Of a stretch of DNA of 64,000 bases, positions 48,435 through 60,662 are shown piece after piece (position 1 is the first letter of the stretch; each line of letters begins with the position of its first letter). Made by a program: the position numbers and the translations under genes. Source of the DNA: Sanguinoderma infundibulare (Eukaryota; Basidiomycota; Agaricomycetes; Polyporales; Polyporaceae); contig JAVLRN010000005.1 of the NCBI GenBank assembly GCA_032821775.1, forward strand, positions 1,364,001-1,428,000, written 5' to 3'. The notes under the pieces were generated by a model, which was not told the DNA's origin, searched no databases, and was given only the letters and a program-made list of their open reading frames with translations.

Positions 48435-48983
48435 CGTAATGCCCCACGCGCGTATCCCTTTCTTCGCTTTCTGACTTCTGACCGTGCTGTGGTCGGTCCA
48501 CGGCGACGAACACTGTTCCTCCCACCACGCTTCCCCGGGCATCGTTCTCTTGTAACCAGCTGACTTCGACACGCTTGCACTTGCATTTGCATTGGACCTT
48601 GTACTCTACATAGATCTATACAGCCATCTTATTTACATATGATACCACACACCGAGCGGTGGGATCTATCGGAATCCAGGGCCCGGGATGTAGGTATCGT
48701 CGGAATACGTACTAGCAATTTCAATACCCATTCATGAGCTATTCGTCCGATTGCCATGCCGTGGTTGCAAACTGCTTTTCGAACTCGATTCTCCGCAATC
48801 CTGGCCTGAAAGTTGGCGCGCGTTGGAAATCCTCGATCCTTGCGGCCCGCGGGTGCCTGGCGCTCCGACCGAAGCGGAAATGTGGAGATAGTGTGAGTGG
48901 GCCATGGACAGGCCACGGACTTGTCTCGTCTTTACTTACCCTTGATTCCTCCTCTCCTCATGCGCCGCTAAATTCTAGTCTCT
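48435..48983. promoter_or_regulatory. FKS1 3' UTR and GAA1 promoter
   Basis: AT-richer sequence at about 48600-48645 is a likely FKS1 transcript end. The last 50 bp before GAA1 is C/T-rich. No gene is seen. Confidence 0.4.
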
Positions 48984-51376
48984 ATGCCGTCCATCATCCA
49001 AAAACTTCAGGGTGCAGTCGTCGCCATTAAGCAACGGCTAGGAGGTGGAGACGATCCTAATGCCGCCCGGATTCGGCGGCGACAAGCATTCGGCAAGAAG
49101 CTATGGAAAGGGCTGCCATACATTAGGTTCGCGGTGCTTCCCTTCAACGTGAATCGTCCGTTGACCCGACTGAGTAGACTCGTGCTGTTCCTTGTTGGAT
49201 ACCTATGGATGCTGGCCATACCCTCCTCGCAGTTCGGGCAGCGAATATACATAGACGAGAACGCACTACAACCTGCGCAGGTGCGTCGTTCATCGTGTTA
49301 GACGCGCCTGTTCTCTGTTGTGTTCAAGTCGACAAGGTTCATACGTATTGGAACTGGAACGACGTGCATCGAGCAGACCGGATACTGGAAGACCTGGAGC
49401 GGCTACGGGACCGGAATGCCACGAGTGACGAGTGAGGGGCTCTCTGGCTAAGGGAAAGCGAGAGGGTACGCTACTCATATTTTGTCCTTAGGATTGCAGG
49501 CTACTCTGTCGGAGTGTTCGAAAAGCTTGGAATACCCGCGCGTACACAACGTTACTCCTTTGATACCGTTGATGGGGTACGTCCGTCGTCCATTGCGAGC
49601 CTATTGCTGACCTGACAGGCGGCACGAAGACCATCAACGGCACCAATGCATATGCAGTACTGGGGTCACCACGCGCTTCGGGGACGGAAGCCATAGTCAT
49701 CAGTGCTTCATGGCTAAGTAGGACTGGAGAGGGAGACGGAACTCTCAACCTCAGGGGAGTCGCTTCTATCCTCGCGCTCGCAGGATTCTTCAAGAGTAAG
49801 TGGGTCATGCCCGTCACGTGTCGTCTGGCCTTCATCTTGTGCAGAATACTCGTTGTGGGCGAAGGACTTGGTCTTCGTCATCAGCGATGGCTATTTGGAC
49901 GGCATGCAAGCCTTCATCACAACCTACCATGGCCAATCGCAAGCGAGTAGGTCCGAATCAGCCAAACTCGTGACCTATGCGCTCAAAAGGGACTAGATTT
50001 GCGCGCAGAACCGCTAGAGTTGTCTTCTGGGGTGGTGTGGACGGCGATCAACATTGACTACCCGGGGCACTCTTTCTCCCACCTCGGGCTCTTCTTCGGT
50101 AAGTAATCGCGCTCTCTAAGAAACCATACTTTTGACTTTCGTAGAGGGCCTCAACGGTCGCCTGCCCAACCAGGACCTCATGAACTCTGTCGGAGTGATC
50201 TCTCGTCACACTGGGCAAGTGCCGGTATTGGTATACGACGATGTCGACCCCAGAGAAACCCCAAACACTCCCAGTGTGGTCCCGTCTTGGGTTCCAGAGG
50301 CGCTAAGTAAAAATGGAGACGTCCAGGAGTACGCCATGCGGGCTAAGACCATCGTTCGTCACATGAACTACCAGGCTAGAGGTGCCGCCAGCGGCGTACA
50401 TGGTCTGCTGCACCAGTGCGTTCACCCCGCCGCAAACATCTGTTGAAATCGTTCTTGACCGCTCGGCAGATTCCGTATTGACGCCATAACGGTTTTCGCC
50501 GTGCCGGCAGTGGGCCCGCACGGGTTCCACGCGCTGGGCAAGGTCCTCGAGTCGTCGCTGAGGACGATGAACAACCTCCTGGAGCGCCTCCACGCCTCGT
50601 TCTTCTTCTTCCTCCTCGTCCGGCCGGAGATATTCATGAAGATCGGCATGTACCTGCCAAGCGCGATCTTGGTCGGCACGGCGATGCTGTTCTCCGGACT
50701 GGGCGAATGGGTCGACGCCGGCTGGCTGCTCACGTCCGTTCCACCGCCTCCAGGGGGCGAGGAAAGGTCGGAGAAAGCGCGGCCGCAGTCTGCAGAGAAG
50801 TGGGTGCGCAGGGACAGACCCGTCCTGGACGCTGTGACAGTGATGGTCGGCACACACGCCATGGGCTATGTGCTGTTCGAGGTCGTCAGCAGGAGGCTGG
50901 TGAGTCGCATTGAACCGCCCACCAGCCATCGCGCAGTTGCTGAACTTTGCTAGGCCCACCCGTTCATTCTGTTCCTATTTTTCGCAGCAGTTCCTCTCCT
51001 GGTCGCCCGTCTGCCTCAGCAAAGCCGGCCAGGAAGCGCACCGGTGTCCGCCGTCCTGAAGGCGTTGAACTTGTGTTTCACGTCAGCGGTCATCTCCATC
51101 ACCGCCGTGCTCAACTTCTCTCTCGCCGCCGCCCTCGCCGTCTTCATGGGTGTCCCGCTCACCTTCGCGTCCCCGTCCCTGCACCTCCCCGTCCGTCTCG
51201 CGAAATACTCGCTGTACTCCGTCCTCGCGCTGGGCTGGCTGGTGTTCTGCCCCGACGAGACGCGGAAAGCGCTGTGGAACTGGGAGGTACTGAGGGTGTG
51301 GCTCGCGCCGTTCGTGTGCGTCGTATACGTGCCGCTGGTGCTGCAGGCGGCGCTGATCTGTTGGTTGCCGTCATGA
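48984..51376 (+). CDS. GAA1: GPI transamidase subunit GAA1
   Basis: ER-membrane subunit of the complex that attaches GPI anchors to proteins. A basic N-terminus (MPSIIQKLQGAVVAIKQRLG) precedes the first membrane span (LVLFLVGYLWMLAIPSSQF). The lumenal M28-peptidase-like domain follows: GTNAYAVLGSPRASGTEAIV, WAKDLVFVISDGYLDGMQAF and VWTAINIDYPGHSFSHLGLF. The GLNGRLPNQDLMNSV segment and later AVPAVGPHGFHALGKVLESS are typical Gaa1 blocks. About 50600-51370 encodes several membrane spans, ending with WLAPFVCVVYVPLVLQAALI and CWLPS. A conserved lumenal fold and C-terminal spans match the family. It ends 150 bp from convergent TAF7. Confidence 0.92.
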
Positions 51377-51529
51377 TAGTTCTACGTGGGTGTATTTATC
51401 GATAGCTAGTACAATATCCACTATGATACACAGGTTCAATGGATGGAACGATAGCAATGTGACAATGCGTGTACAACGAGTAGCAGTGGTGAAAGGGAAG
51501 GTAGAAGAGCCCAGACAAAAATCAAAAGC

Positions 51530-53217
51530 CTAACCAATCTCCATGGCGTCAGGATCCTCGCCAAAGAGGTCGTCGCCGGACTCGTCCGCGTCGTTGCCGC
51601 CAGCGGCGGCACCTGGCACAATGCCCTGTTTGCGTAGTCGCGAGTTCTCCTTCATCTCGTCCCGTTGCGCCATCTTCGTGTCCAGGTCCGCCTGAAGCTT
51701 CTTCAACGCGTCCTCGAAGCGTCGCTGTGAGACGCGCGTCCATGTCAGCCTGGCGGCGCCCAAAACGAAGAGAAGGATGGAGACTGACCTTGATGAGCGG
51801 GTTGCCCGAGCTCGCGATCTCGCTCTGCTTCTTGTTCACCGCCGCCTCCAAGTCCCTGATCTCCTCGTTCAGCAGCTTCCGCGCCTGGACCGTCTCCTCG
51901 TCGTCGTCATCGTCCTCGTCGCTCTCGTCCTCGTCTTCGTCTTCCTCGTCCTCATCCTCCTCGTCCGCCTCCGCGCCGCCCTCTTCATCGCCGAGCGCGA
52001 GGTCGAGCTCGGCGGCGAGCTCCTCGTCAATGTCGCCCTCGGCTTCCTCCTCCTCGTCACGCGCCGCGGCCGGGCCACCCTCCCCATCGTCGTCCCCGTC
52101 CGCCTGGGCGGCGAGCGTCGCGGCATCAAAGCCGAATCCTGGCGTGGGCGCGTCCTGGGGGGCGTCGACTTCGAGGTCGACGAACTCGGAGTCGGAGAGG
52201 TCCGGGTTGACGTTCTCGAGCACGTCGTACTTGACGTCCTCCGCGAGGGCATCGGCCTCGAGGAGGCGCTCGACTTCCTGCTCGACGGTCTCGATCGTCT
52301 ACTTGCACGGGTGGTTAGGCTTTGTTCTACGGAAGAACACGGGGAAGAGGGGATAGGTGGAGAAGAAAATGGGCGAGACGCACTCGACGGCTGACACGCT
52401 TGCGGAAGCGGCGTTTGCGGACGTGCTTGAGTGGTGGGGTTATGCCGTGTGGCCAGATGAACTCGTCAGGGTTAAAGTTGCCGCGGCCAGTGATAGAGTT
52501 CTCGTCGGCGATCTTGTTTTCGACCACGAGCATCTGAAATGCGCAGGCAGTACAAAGGTCAGGGAGTGGAGAGGAGAGCAGGGGAAGGCAAGACGTGCCT
52601 GGCAAATGTCCGCGACTTTGAACATCTGTTTGTTGTCCAACGTCTTCTGGGACTCGATGAGGCATGGCAGATCAACCAGCTTAGACTGGTAGGTGCTGTT
52701 TCCGATGTGGAAGACGGCTCGTCTTGAGTCTGGGAAGAGTGTGGGTTTAGGAGGAGCGAAGAGGACATGAGAACGCACCCTTGAACTTGAAGTAGACGTC
52801 GTCCGAAACCTCCCTGGACTGAACCATCTTCCTCAGCTTGTCGCAATCCTCCCCAGGAGGCATCCTGAGCACGAACTGCTCCTCAAATACCAAGTCCTCA
52901 TCGTCCGAGTCCAGCTCACGGTCGTATGGGCCAAGGAAGGACATGCCGGGGGCTTGAGCTGCCGCCTTCTCGCTCAGCTTGAGCTTTAGTTTCGGCTGTG
53001 GTTTGGGACCTCTCGCAGCGCTGCGCGTCGTTCGTCCTTCGGAGGGGTCGGCGAAAGGAGGGGTGCTCTGTCTGCGGAGGTTGGCGGCGGCTCGGGATGC
53101 GCGAGGAGGAAGACTGCGTTGAGGGGCGTTGCTTGTGGCGGCCCTGTGTGAAGGTTGGAAAGCGTCATTGTCGTCAATGTCGTCGACAACGATCACGTCC
53201 TCGTCCAAGTCGGCCAT
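51530..53217 (-). CDS. TAF7: TFIID subunit TAF7
   Basis: TBP-associated factor 7 acts in RNA polymerase II preinitiation and restrains TAF1. The N-terminus (MADLDEDVIVVDDIDDNDAF) is acidic, followed by a basic Ser/Pro/Arg linker. The TAFII55 domain is clear: EEQFVLRMPPGEDCDKLRKM, AVFHIGNSTYQSKLVDLPCL, IESQKTLDNKQMFKVADICQ and the HGITPPLKHVRKRRFRKRVS block. A long Asp/Glu tract near 51895-51970 follows, then a coiled coil (LLNEEIRDLEAAVNKKQSEI) and an acidic C-terminus ending DPDAMEIG. All of these are normal TAF7 features. It shares a 200-bp divergent promoter with SAM37. Confidence 0.94.
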
Positions 53218-53419
53218 CGTGTGGAGTGCAATGCAGAGAGATGCAGAGAGAGACCGTACCTCTACTGGCCCGGGCTACCGGGTCACAGACCCCGTGTGAC
53301 GTAACGTGACATACGTGTCGTTGTCACGCAACGCGTCCATTGCCGCGGCGGACTCGGAGCCTGAGGGTTTCCCGGAGTGACCACTGGAGGACCTTGGCCT
53401 TGTCGAGTTTCTGCGCAAG
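53218..53419. promoter_or_regulatory. Divergent promoter, TAF7 / SAM37
   Basis: Only 202 bp separate the two starts. The segment contains TGACGTAA near 53297, which is CRE/ATF-like. TGACATACGTG follows directly, and ACGCGT lies at 53331-53336. Motif meaning is inferred. Confidence 0.45.
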
Positions 53420-54854
53420 ATGAGCGAGTCGAGGCTATCTCCTCTACTTGGCCCTCGAAATATTGTGCTTCACATATGGCCTAGGCACAGCGACTTGCTG
53501 TCGTTCGACGTTTCCTCTGTCGCTGCCCTCCTTTACCTCCAGCTCACCATCCCTGTTCAATTCTCCGTCACCTACTGTGCTAACCCAGACTTGTCTCCCA
53601 GCGGTAGGTTTGTCACTAAACTCGCTTTTCAGGAAGAGTTACGGACGCTTATGGTTCTCTCGCACGTTAGGCCAATTGCCCTTCCTGACTCACGGCTTGC
53701 ATCACGTCTCTGGCCTTTCCGCAATCATCGCCTACGTCCGGAAGCTCCATAATGCGCGTAATTTGGATACGTCCCTTAATACGGTGCAAACTGCCCAGTT
53801 AACTGCGCGGATTGCACACGTCGAGTCGAGCTATGGAGACCTTGTCGTGAGTTCCCATTTTGCTTTCCCTCCAGGTTCTTCTGTAACGTCCCATGCTTTC
53901 AGAACCATACGCTCTATTCCCTACAAGAAAACTGGTCAACCGTGACCGCACCCGCCCTGGTTTCAATGCTTCCCGTACCCCAGCGGTACTACGTCCCCTC
54001 TCGTATACGAACATCCTACAAGCCGCGCCTGGACGCTGCCCAACTTTGGCACGTGCCAGAGGTCGAGGACGAGCCGGAAGAACCCAGACGAGTGCTCGGA
54101 CGCAGAAAGAAGCATCCTCCAAATGAGCCCCATAAATTTAAAACAGCGTTTGAGCGGGAGAAGGTCCGTCCATCCCGTCCTCTATCAATCTATCGTAGAC
54201 ACGGCCCTCATTCTATTCGTAGGTGGTGGAGAAGGTGCGCGCCATGTTTGATGTATACGACCGGATTTTGGGAGACCACCGGTTCTTCCTTGGAAGCGAA
54301 ATGTGAGAGCCCGCATGTCCAGTAGACCCGTCTACTCACTGTTCCGACCTAGACCAACAACCCTTGACGTCGTCTTCGCCGCCCATACCCACTTTCTGCT
54401 CAAACTCTCCTTCCCCGATCCCCTCGTCGCATCTGTCCTCACCGAATCCTATCCACGCTTCGTTGCGCACCACGAAGCAGTCCTTCGCGCTGCACTTCCC
54501 GATCCCTCCCGTTTCCCACCCGTCATCCAGAAAAGCTGGTCGTCTTCCCTCCGCTACCTCATCCCCTGGCCCCGCTCGCCTGCGCGCCGGTCCCCCTCCG
54601 CTGTGCTTGCGAGCTCGCCAGAGGCCCAGCGCGAGGAATGGCGGTACCGGCTTTGGCGATGGGGCTTCATTGGCGCGTCGGTGCTGTCTGCGACGGCGTA
54701 CCTGTACTTTGCGGCGATCACAATCGTCATTCAGGACAGGGATGCACGAGCGCGACTGCCTAATTCAGAGGCTGCGCTGGAAACGGAGGAGAGAGATGAT
54801 GATGATGATGATGGGGAGGCTGAGGAAGAGGAGGGAAAGGTCGAGGAAGCGTGA
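53420..54854 (+). CDS. SAM37: Mitochondrial SAM complex subunit SAM37 (metaxin-like)
   Basis: An outer-membrane component that inserts beta-barrel proteins. The start (MSESRLSPLLGPRNIVLHIW) opens a thioredoxin/GST-like fold: HSDLLSFDVSSVAALLYLQL, then LPFLTHGLHHVSGLSAIIAY, which is metaxin-like. The helical GST-C part includes VVEKVRAMFDVYDRILGDHR and TLDVVFAAHTHFLLKLSFPD. A single span near the C-terminus (GFIGASVLSATAYLYFAAIT) could be the tail anchor, and the end is an Asp/Glu run coded partly by GAT repeats. N- and C-terminal GST-like halves with a C-terminal anchor fit Sam37. Several short introns are present. Confidence 0.88.
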
Positions 54855-55128
54855 TGGGTAGGCTTTTGAGTTAACCTCCCTGCTCAATGCAAGTTTTGAA
54901 TGGTCCTAGTGAACTCGCCTTTGAGTCGATTGTGAGTCGTCGCCGTTGAGGCATGCCAGACGTGAGCGGTGAGTGAGTGAGACCACGGACATGCCACGTG
55001 ATGAGTGACGTATGCGCCGCGCGTCGATATCGCGCGATCGAATCTCTCGCGACGCGGGGGGACATGATCCTGAACACGCCCACCTTCGTCACTCTCACCA
55101 CCAGCCTGAATTCTCAGCAACACCTACG

Positions 55129-56503
55129 ATGGGTCCAGTGCGCCTGCGACACCCAAAGGGCGTAACCACTATCCAGGTCGACTTCACGAATGCAACCGTG
55201 CAGGACTTGCTGCAGGAGATCTTCGCGGCGACCGAGATCCCGCCTTCTCAACAGGAACGTACGTCCCCCTCCACTCCTCTGCATTCCGTTGTTGATTCGC
55301 TCTCTCTGTCTTTGCAGTCAAAGCAGGATACCCCCCACATCCGCTGACGCTCATCCCCGAGCTGCCTGTGGACAGCCTTGGGCTGCAGCAGGGCGAGCAG
55401 CTTGTCGTCACACAGCGCCCAGCGGCGGGCCACCAAGCATTCCAGGCCGCAAAGGGTTCGTCTGCGTCTGCGTTCCCCGCACCGAACCCCGCGGCGGCCA
55501 TGACGGCGCCGCAGGCCCGCGAGCCGCTCAAACCGACGATGCCAGCTACCGCTACACCGGGGAACACGAAGGGAGGCGGTCCGGAGTACGTGCTGACGAG
55601 CAATGGGTACTTGATACATCGGGTGAGTGACCGTCGCCTATGATAGCGCGGGACGTCAAGGGCAGGTTGAACGGGATTGCGCGTACTGCGATAGATCGTG
55701 CCTGACGACAACTCGTGCCTCTTCTCGTCGGTCGCGCTCATTTTTGAACAAGACATGAGTAAGGCGCAGTCGATACGCCAGAGTGAGTGGTCTTGGGCTT
55801 ACGAATGCGACCGCTCGAAGACCGCTTGATGACAACGGTCGTGTGCAGTCGTTGCGGACTCGATCCGGAAGGACCCCGTGAAGTGGGATGAGGCTATCCT
55901 TGGGTGCGTGCAATTCGGTCAGCTCTCCGGGCAATCCGTCCTCTGATCTCGCGCTTCCCAATGGCAGCCGCCCACGAGAAGAGTACATCAAGACGATTCT
56001 CAAGCCCTCGGCCTGGGGCGGCGCGATCGAGCTCTCCATCCTCGCGAAGCACTATGCGACCGAGATCGCGTCCGTGGACGTGGAGACGGGCCGCGTCGAC
56101 CGTTTCAGTCCGCCCCCGGAAACGGATAGCGGGAACCGGGCGATTGTGATTTATTCAGGGATCCACTACGACGCGACGAGTATTGCGCCGATGCTGGACG
56201 CGCCGGACGACTTCCACCAGACGATCATGAGCGCGAGCGGAGTGAAGGAGGAGGAAGAGGACGAGATGCTCGTGGCGGCTCGGAAGCTTGCGGACGCGCT
56301 GAGGGCGAAAAGGGCGTACACGAATACGGCGACGTTCGACTTGAAGTGCCAGGTGCGTGACGTGCACGGCCAGTCGGTTTGGCTTTCGTTTCGGTTGCTG
56401 AGATCTGCTTGGCTTGCAGATTTGTGGGAAGGGCTTGAAGGGAGAGAAGGAGGCGCGTGCGCACGCGTCGGAAACAGGACACGTCGAGTTTGGAGAGTAT
56501 TGA
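55129..56503 (+). CDS. OTU1: Ubiquitin thioesterase OTU1 (YOD1)
   Basis: A deubiquitinase that works with Cdc48/p97, for example in ER-associated degradation. The start (MGPVRLRHPKGVTTIQVDFT) begins a UBX-like domain. After a Pro/Ala linker comes the OTU domain: VPDDNSCLFSSV (Asp and catalytic Cys) and VIYSGIHYDAT (catalytic His). The last exon forms a C2H2 zinc finger (CQICGKGLKGEKEARAHASE, then TGHVEFGEY) and TGA at 56501. UBX-like, OTU and C-terminal zinc finger, in that order, is specific to the Otu1 family. All three catalytic residues are visible. It lies between SAM37 and the APE1 gene, all on the plus strand. Confidence 0.95.
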
Positions 56504-56877
56504 TCGCATCAGGATCACACCCATGGGATGCGTGGGGGATTGGTTCGATGTCTTGGCTTTTGTATTCTGGCTCCAAGTCCGGACTTGATTGAGGGAAGTC
56601 GTGGAAGAGGGTGCAGGATATAGGCCTGTTAGTATCTGGCATACCATTGTACCACCTTGTGCGATTGCCCACCCACTTGTATAGTACAATAAATTTGGTT
56701 GTGTCTGGAGGATACCCCGGATAAGATTGTTGTGGACTCGCGTCACACAAAACGTGGTCGGTGCACGATCGGCCGGCGTGGGACGTCGCTTAACGCGTCT
56801 GTGGCAGGAGCCGATCGCGTCGTGCACGCGTCCGAGTCTCAAGCTGCCAGCAGCCACACTTGCCACACAGCTAGTGG
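56504..56877. promoter_or_regulatory. APE1 promoter with paired ACGCGT
   Basis: ACGCGT occurs at 56793-56798 and 56826-56831, which is 85 and 52 bp before the first ATG of the AP-endonuclease gene. ACGCGT is the MBF/MluI box in yeasts, where it controls S-phase and repair genes. Whether it acts so in this species is inference. Confidence 0.4.
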
Positions 56878-59465
56878 ATGAGCACCTCTCTCCTGCACGC
56901 CCTCTCACGCTCTATCTTCGCCAAGTCTTCTGCGTTGGTCATCCTTAATCATCGCGCCAGCTTATCTCCCGTCGACAGCTTGCGCCTGCACCGGTTCAAC
57001 CACCCAAGTTCCCGCTGGAAGTCGACGCCGACCACAACACCTTTCCACACGTCCGACGCACACTCTAAGCCCACCATGCCACAAAAACGTGCCGCCGCGT
57101 CCAAACGCAAGGCTGCAGAGACGCCGTCCGGGGACGAGCCCCTCTCTGGCAGTGGCACGGACGCCGAGTCGGAGGACTACCATTCAGAGGACGAGCGCGC
57201 CACGAAGAAACGGAAGACGTCCGCCGCCGCCCCGAAGGCGACGGCGGCGACGACGAAGAGCAAGACGAAGAAGGGCCCTGCGACGGTCAAGGCCCGCGCA
57301 TCCCAGTCTCAGTCTCAATCCCAAAACGGCGGCGGCGAGGGGCTCGCGCAGCCGACGAACAAGGTCCTGCCGCCGAAGATCAGCTTTCCGGAGAGGGACG
57401 AGGGCGCGGTGCGAGTCGCGACGTGGAACGTCTGCGGGCTCGCTGCTGCGCAGAAGAAGGTCGGTGTCTGTTGGGCTTGTACATGACATCTCGTGCGGCG
57501 TTTGAATGCTTCAGGTCAGCACGCGCCGCTGCGAGGGGTGCGGACTTGGCTCCGCAGTATCCCAAGCTCGTGTGCCTCGCACGATCGCTGCCTCGGCGGT
57601 TAGGTTGAGTTCGCCGGTGGACGTTGAACGTCGAACGTTCAACCGAGATTGGCGATCTACATACGGCAGCACTGGGACATGGACGAGTGCGGACGCGATG
57701 GTCGATGTCCAAAATTATTTTGCCTCCCACCCCCTCCCATGTAGCTCGAAAGTTGGACACGGGAACTCACACGCTTGTTTGCCACGTCTCCGCAGGGGTT
57801 CAAATACTACGTCGAGGCGGAAGACGCCGACATCCTGATCCTCACCGAAACCAAGGTGCGTCTGTGGCTCGCTGTCTGTCTCTTGCGTTTCTGGACTTCA
57901 TTTCCCCGCGTTCAGGTCAACAACCCCCCGGCGGACCCAGAGCTCGCCGATCGGTATCCACACCGCTACTGGGCCATTTCGGACAAGAAAACCTATGGTG
58001 GGCCTCTCGTCTGCTGCGCTGCGTCGACGTGGACCGGGACTAACGTCACTCCTGCCATCTCCCGTTTCGCACATGTCGCCAACGCGCAGCCGGGACGGCG
58101 ATCCTAACAAAAGTCAAGCCCCTCTCTGTCCGGTACGATCTTCTGGGCCATCCGGACGAGTCTGCTGTCAAAGGCCGGATCGTGACGCTCGAGTTTGAGA
58201 GCTGCTATGTGATTGGAACGTACGTCACGAACGCCGGCACTGGTCTGAAGGTGCGTGCGTTTTCGGGTTGTTTGCTGTCTGGGCCCAGGAATGTCCGACA
58301 TACGTCGGTGCTCCGAGCTTGTCTGCTGGGCTCAGTACTTTGTAAGCCCCGAGAAGGGGCCGGAGAGGGCACCGTTCGCCAGTGCAAAACCACTGGCACA
58401 GCAGCACCAGCAGCAGTGCACGCCCAAACATGTATTTGTCCACCCGTTCTCATGTATATGCCTGCCACAGACGCTTGATGCCAAGAAGGAGTGGAACGAG
58501 CACTTCGAGGTCTACATTCGGGATCTCGACAAAAAGAAACCGGTGATATGGGCCGGGGACTTGAACGTCGCCCCGACCGCTCTCGGTGAGTACTCGTCCA
58601 TCGATATCCAGTACACCTTCACTTTTCGCCCAGAGTGCGTTGTTGTACATAGCAGCCGTCCTGTTGGCTGTGTCGCTGGCTGTACGGCATGCTTAGGAGC
58701 TTTTGGTCCTAAGCACATGGTGCGCAGCACCTTGGTCCGTGGCGGCTCCAGCTTCCCCCATCGCTAGTCAAGCGCACGCGCCGACCAACTCAGGATGGCT
58801 CCAGCTGTTGCCTGTTTTTCTCTTCACTTGAAAATGAATTTCATGTGTTCATCTGAGACCGGAACCCCCGCGTTGTCTCCGTCACCGCTGACGTCGTCGC
58901 GACCTGTAGATCTCGCGAACCCGAAGACGAACTGGAACAAGACCCCGGGCTACACCGAGGCGGAGACGGGCTCGTTCGCACGGATCCTGAACGCGTCCGG
59001 GGAGGACGGCGGGGCGGGCAGGTTTGTCGATGTTTGGCGGCGGAAGCACCCTGACCTCCGCCACTACACGTACTTCTCGTATCGGTTCAATTGCAGGGAG
59101 AAAGGCCTCGGTTGGCGGCTAGATATGTGTGCGTGTCCTTTTTCCCATTCATTCGCTCCGCGCTCGCGTGACGCCCGAGGCCGCCCGGGGGTGTGCGGAG
59201 GGCCCACCCGCAGTGTCACGGCATCGCAGTGCGCAACGAACTGTGCATGATTACATGTGCATGTTAGCAACACTGCGGAAGTGCATAGGTCGATAGAGCG
59301 CTTTTGCGGGGGCTTTGCTGATGTTGAGGTTATCTCGCGTTCTATCCCACAGTCGTCGTCAGCGAACGGCTGGAGGAGCGAGTGAGGATGTGCGAGATTC
59401 GAAGCGAGATATACGGCGCATCGGACCACTGCCCTGTCGTCTTGGAGCTCGCTGGGCCGCTGTAG
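56878..59465 (+). CDS. APE1: AP endonuclease, ExoIII/APE1 family
   Basis: Class II AP endonuclease of base excision repair. Active-site residues correspond to those of human APE1: Asn in ATWNVCGL, Glu in LTETK, Tyr in YVTNAG, Asp and Asn in WAGDLNVAP, Asp in GWRLDMF, and Asp-His in ASDHCPV. The gene ends LELAGPL and TAG. Two in-frame ATGs exist. From 56878 the protein begins [20 protein letters not shown], a mitochondrial-type presequence. From 57076 it begins [20 protein letters not shown], with nuclear-type basic clusters (ATKKRKT). The third exon is preceded by an unusually long intron of about 330 nt. The lack of a GRF zinc finger argues against Apn2. Confidence 0.93.
57623..57643. repeat. 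Intronic 9-bp inverted repeat with 3-nt loop
   Basis: GTTGAACGT and ACGTTCAAC flank CGA, forming a perfect 9-bp stem inside the long intron of the APE1 gene. It may be an RNA hairpin or a protein-binding site, or may be chance. Confidence 0.7.
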
Positions 59466-60662
59466 GAGGGTTGACAGGGCGTATTGTGCCCTGTGCGAGT
59501 GGAAGTGGAGTGTTGTGAGGTGAGTGACCGACGTCACAAGGCGTGTGTGTTGGGGTGCTCACGATAGAATGCTATGACGTAGGTCGCGGTCGTTCTCCAT
59601 ACGGTGATGATACAGATGGCGTGTGCGTAGACGCGTCCGATATGGAAATATAGGCGCACGCGGGTGGGTGTGGGCGAGCGAATGAAAACGGTGGTCGGGG
59701 AGCGATGAGTGGTAGGTATGTAGATGGGCGATGACATGGAGAGATGGCGCAGGATAAGTATGATGCCATGACGGGTTGGCCGCTAAGAGATGACGTGCTG
59801 AAACCTGAGGTGGTGATTCGTGGTGGTGTAATGGCAGAAGCAATGCAATGCTAATGCTTTTGCCACGCACCTCGCGGGAACGCCAGTCTCGACGCCACAC
59901 GGCTCCGTGCGGCAGTCCGCCATCAGGATCCTATGGCGGTAGCAGCAGAGACAGGCGAGCGGGCCGCCCATGATGCATGAACCTGAAAGTGGGGCGTGCT
60001 GATGATGTTTGCATTTGGTCACCAGGCTTCGCGACACTGCGGTCAGGGAGGGCTGTTCAGCGGCGGGTAGATAAACGATAAACCCGTTGTCGGACGTTTT
60101 AGCAGAAGCGGTCTGGACGAGCTGGAACCAAGTGAGAGTGGGATAGGAGTTGGTGTTTGAGAACGGGGAGGGGCGCGGGCGAAAGGCTTGTTGACATTGG
60201 ACGCAGTCGCTCACGCGATGCAGTGCGCGCAGCAGCGGAAGAGCAAGGGCGTATGTTTAGAAGACAGCCAAGCTAGAAGCGTTGCGCTGGGCGTTTGTGG
60301 TGGGGAGAGTTGGGAAACGGGGGAAAGACCGGGAGCGATGGCCATGTATAGGATTTGCCTTGGACGAATATCATGAGACATTTATTTGGGATGAGGCTAA
60401 GATAGTGAAATTTCTGGTCGGATCGGGGGAGATGGGATCGGGGAGTGGGTTCTCACGGGGGAGTTTAGAAAAGTGGGAATATGCCTGCGGCTACTGCTAG
60501 GCCCTCGCTCTCCTCCACCAGTCCCGACGCTCAGCTCCCCGTTCCCCCAGCTGCAGCGCACGCTGGTCTCTCTCTGTCCCCACCGCTCGTCGTCCCCATA
60601 CCCCGTCCTCGCCTGATACCCTGTCTCGTCCCTTAGAGCTTTCCGTCCCACTATCCATATCT
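59466..60662. other. Intergenic, no gene supported
   Basis: This region holds the APE1 3' UTR and the promoter of the sugar-transporter gene. A minus-strand 143-codon Cys-rich frame (59783-60214) opens with GTG, not ATG, and has no recognisable motif. A C/T-rich tract at about 60505-60660 precedes the transporter start. Confidence 0.45.

Noticed and set aside
51777..52394. Plus-strand Leu/Val-rich and poly-Ser frames opposite TAF7
   Set aside because: They are complements of the TAF7 acidic repeat codons; the minus-strand TAF7 match is unambiguous.
59783..60214. Minus-strand 143-codon Cys-rich frame
   Set aside because: It opens with GTG, has no ATG near its start and no recognisable cysteine spacing, and lies between two plus-strand genes.
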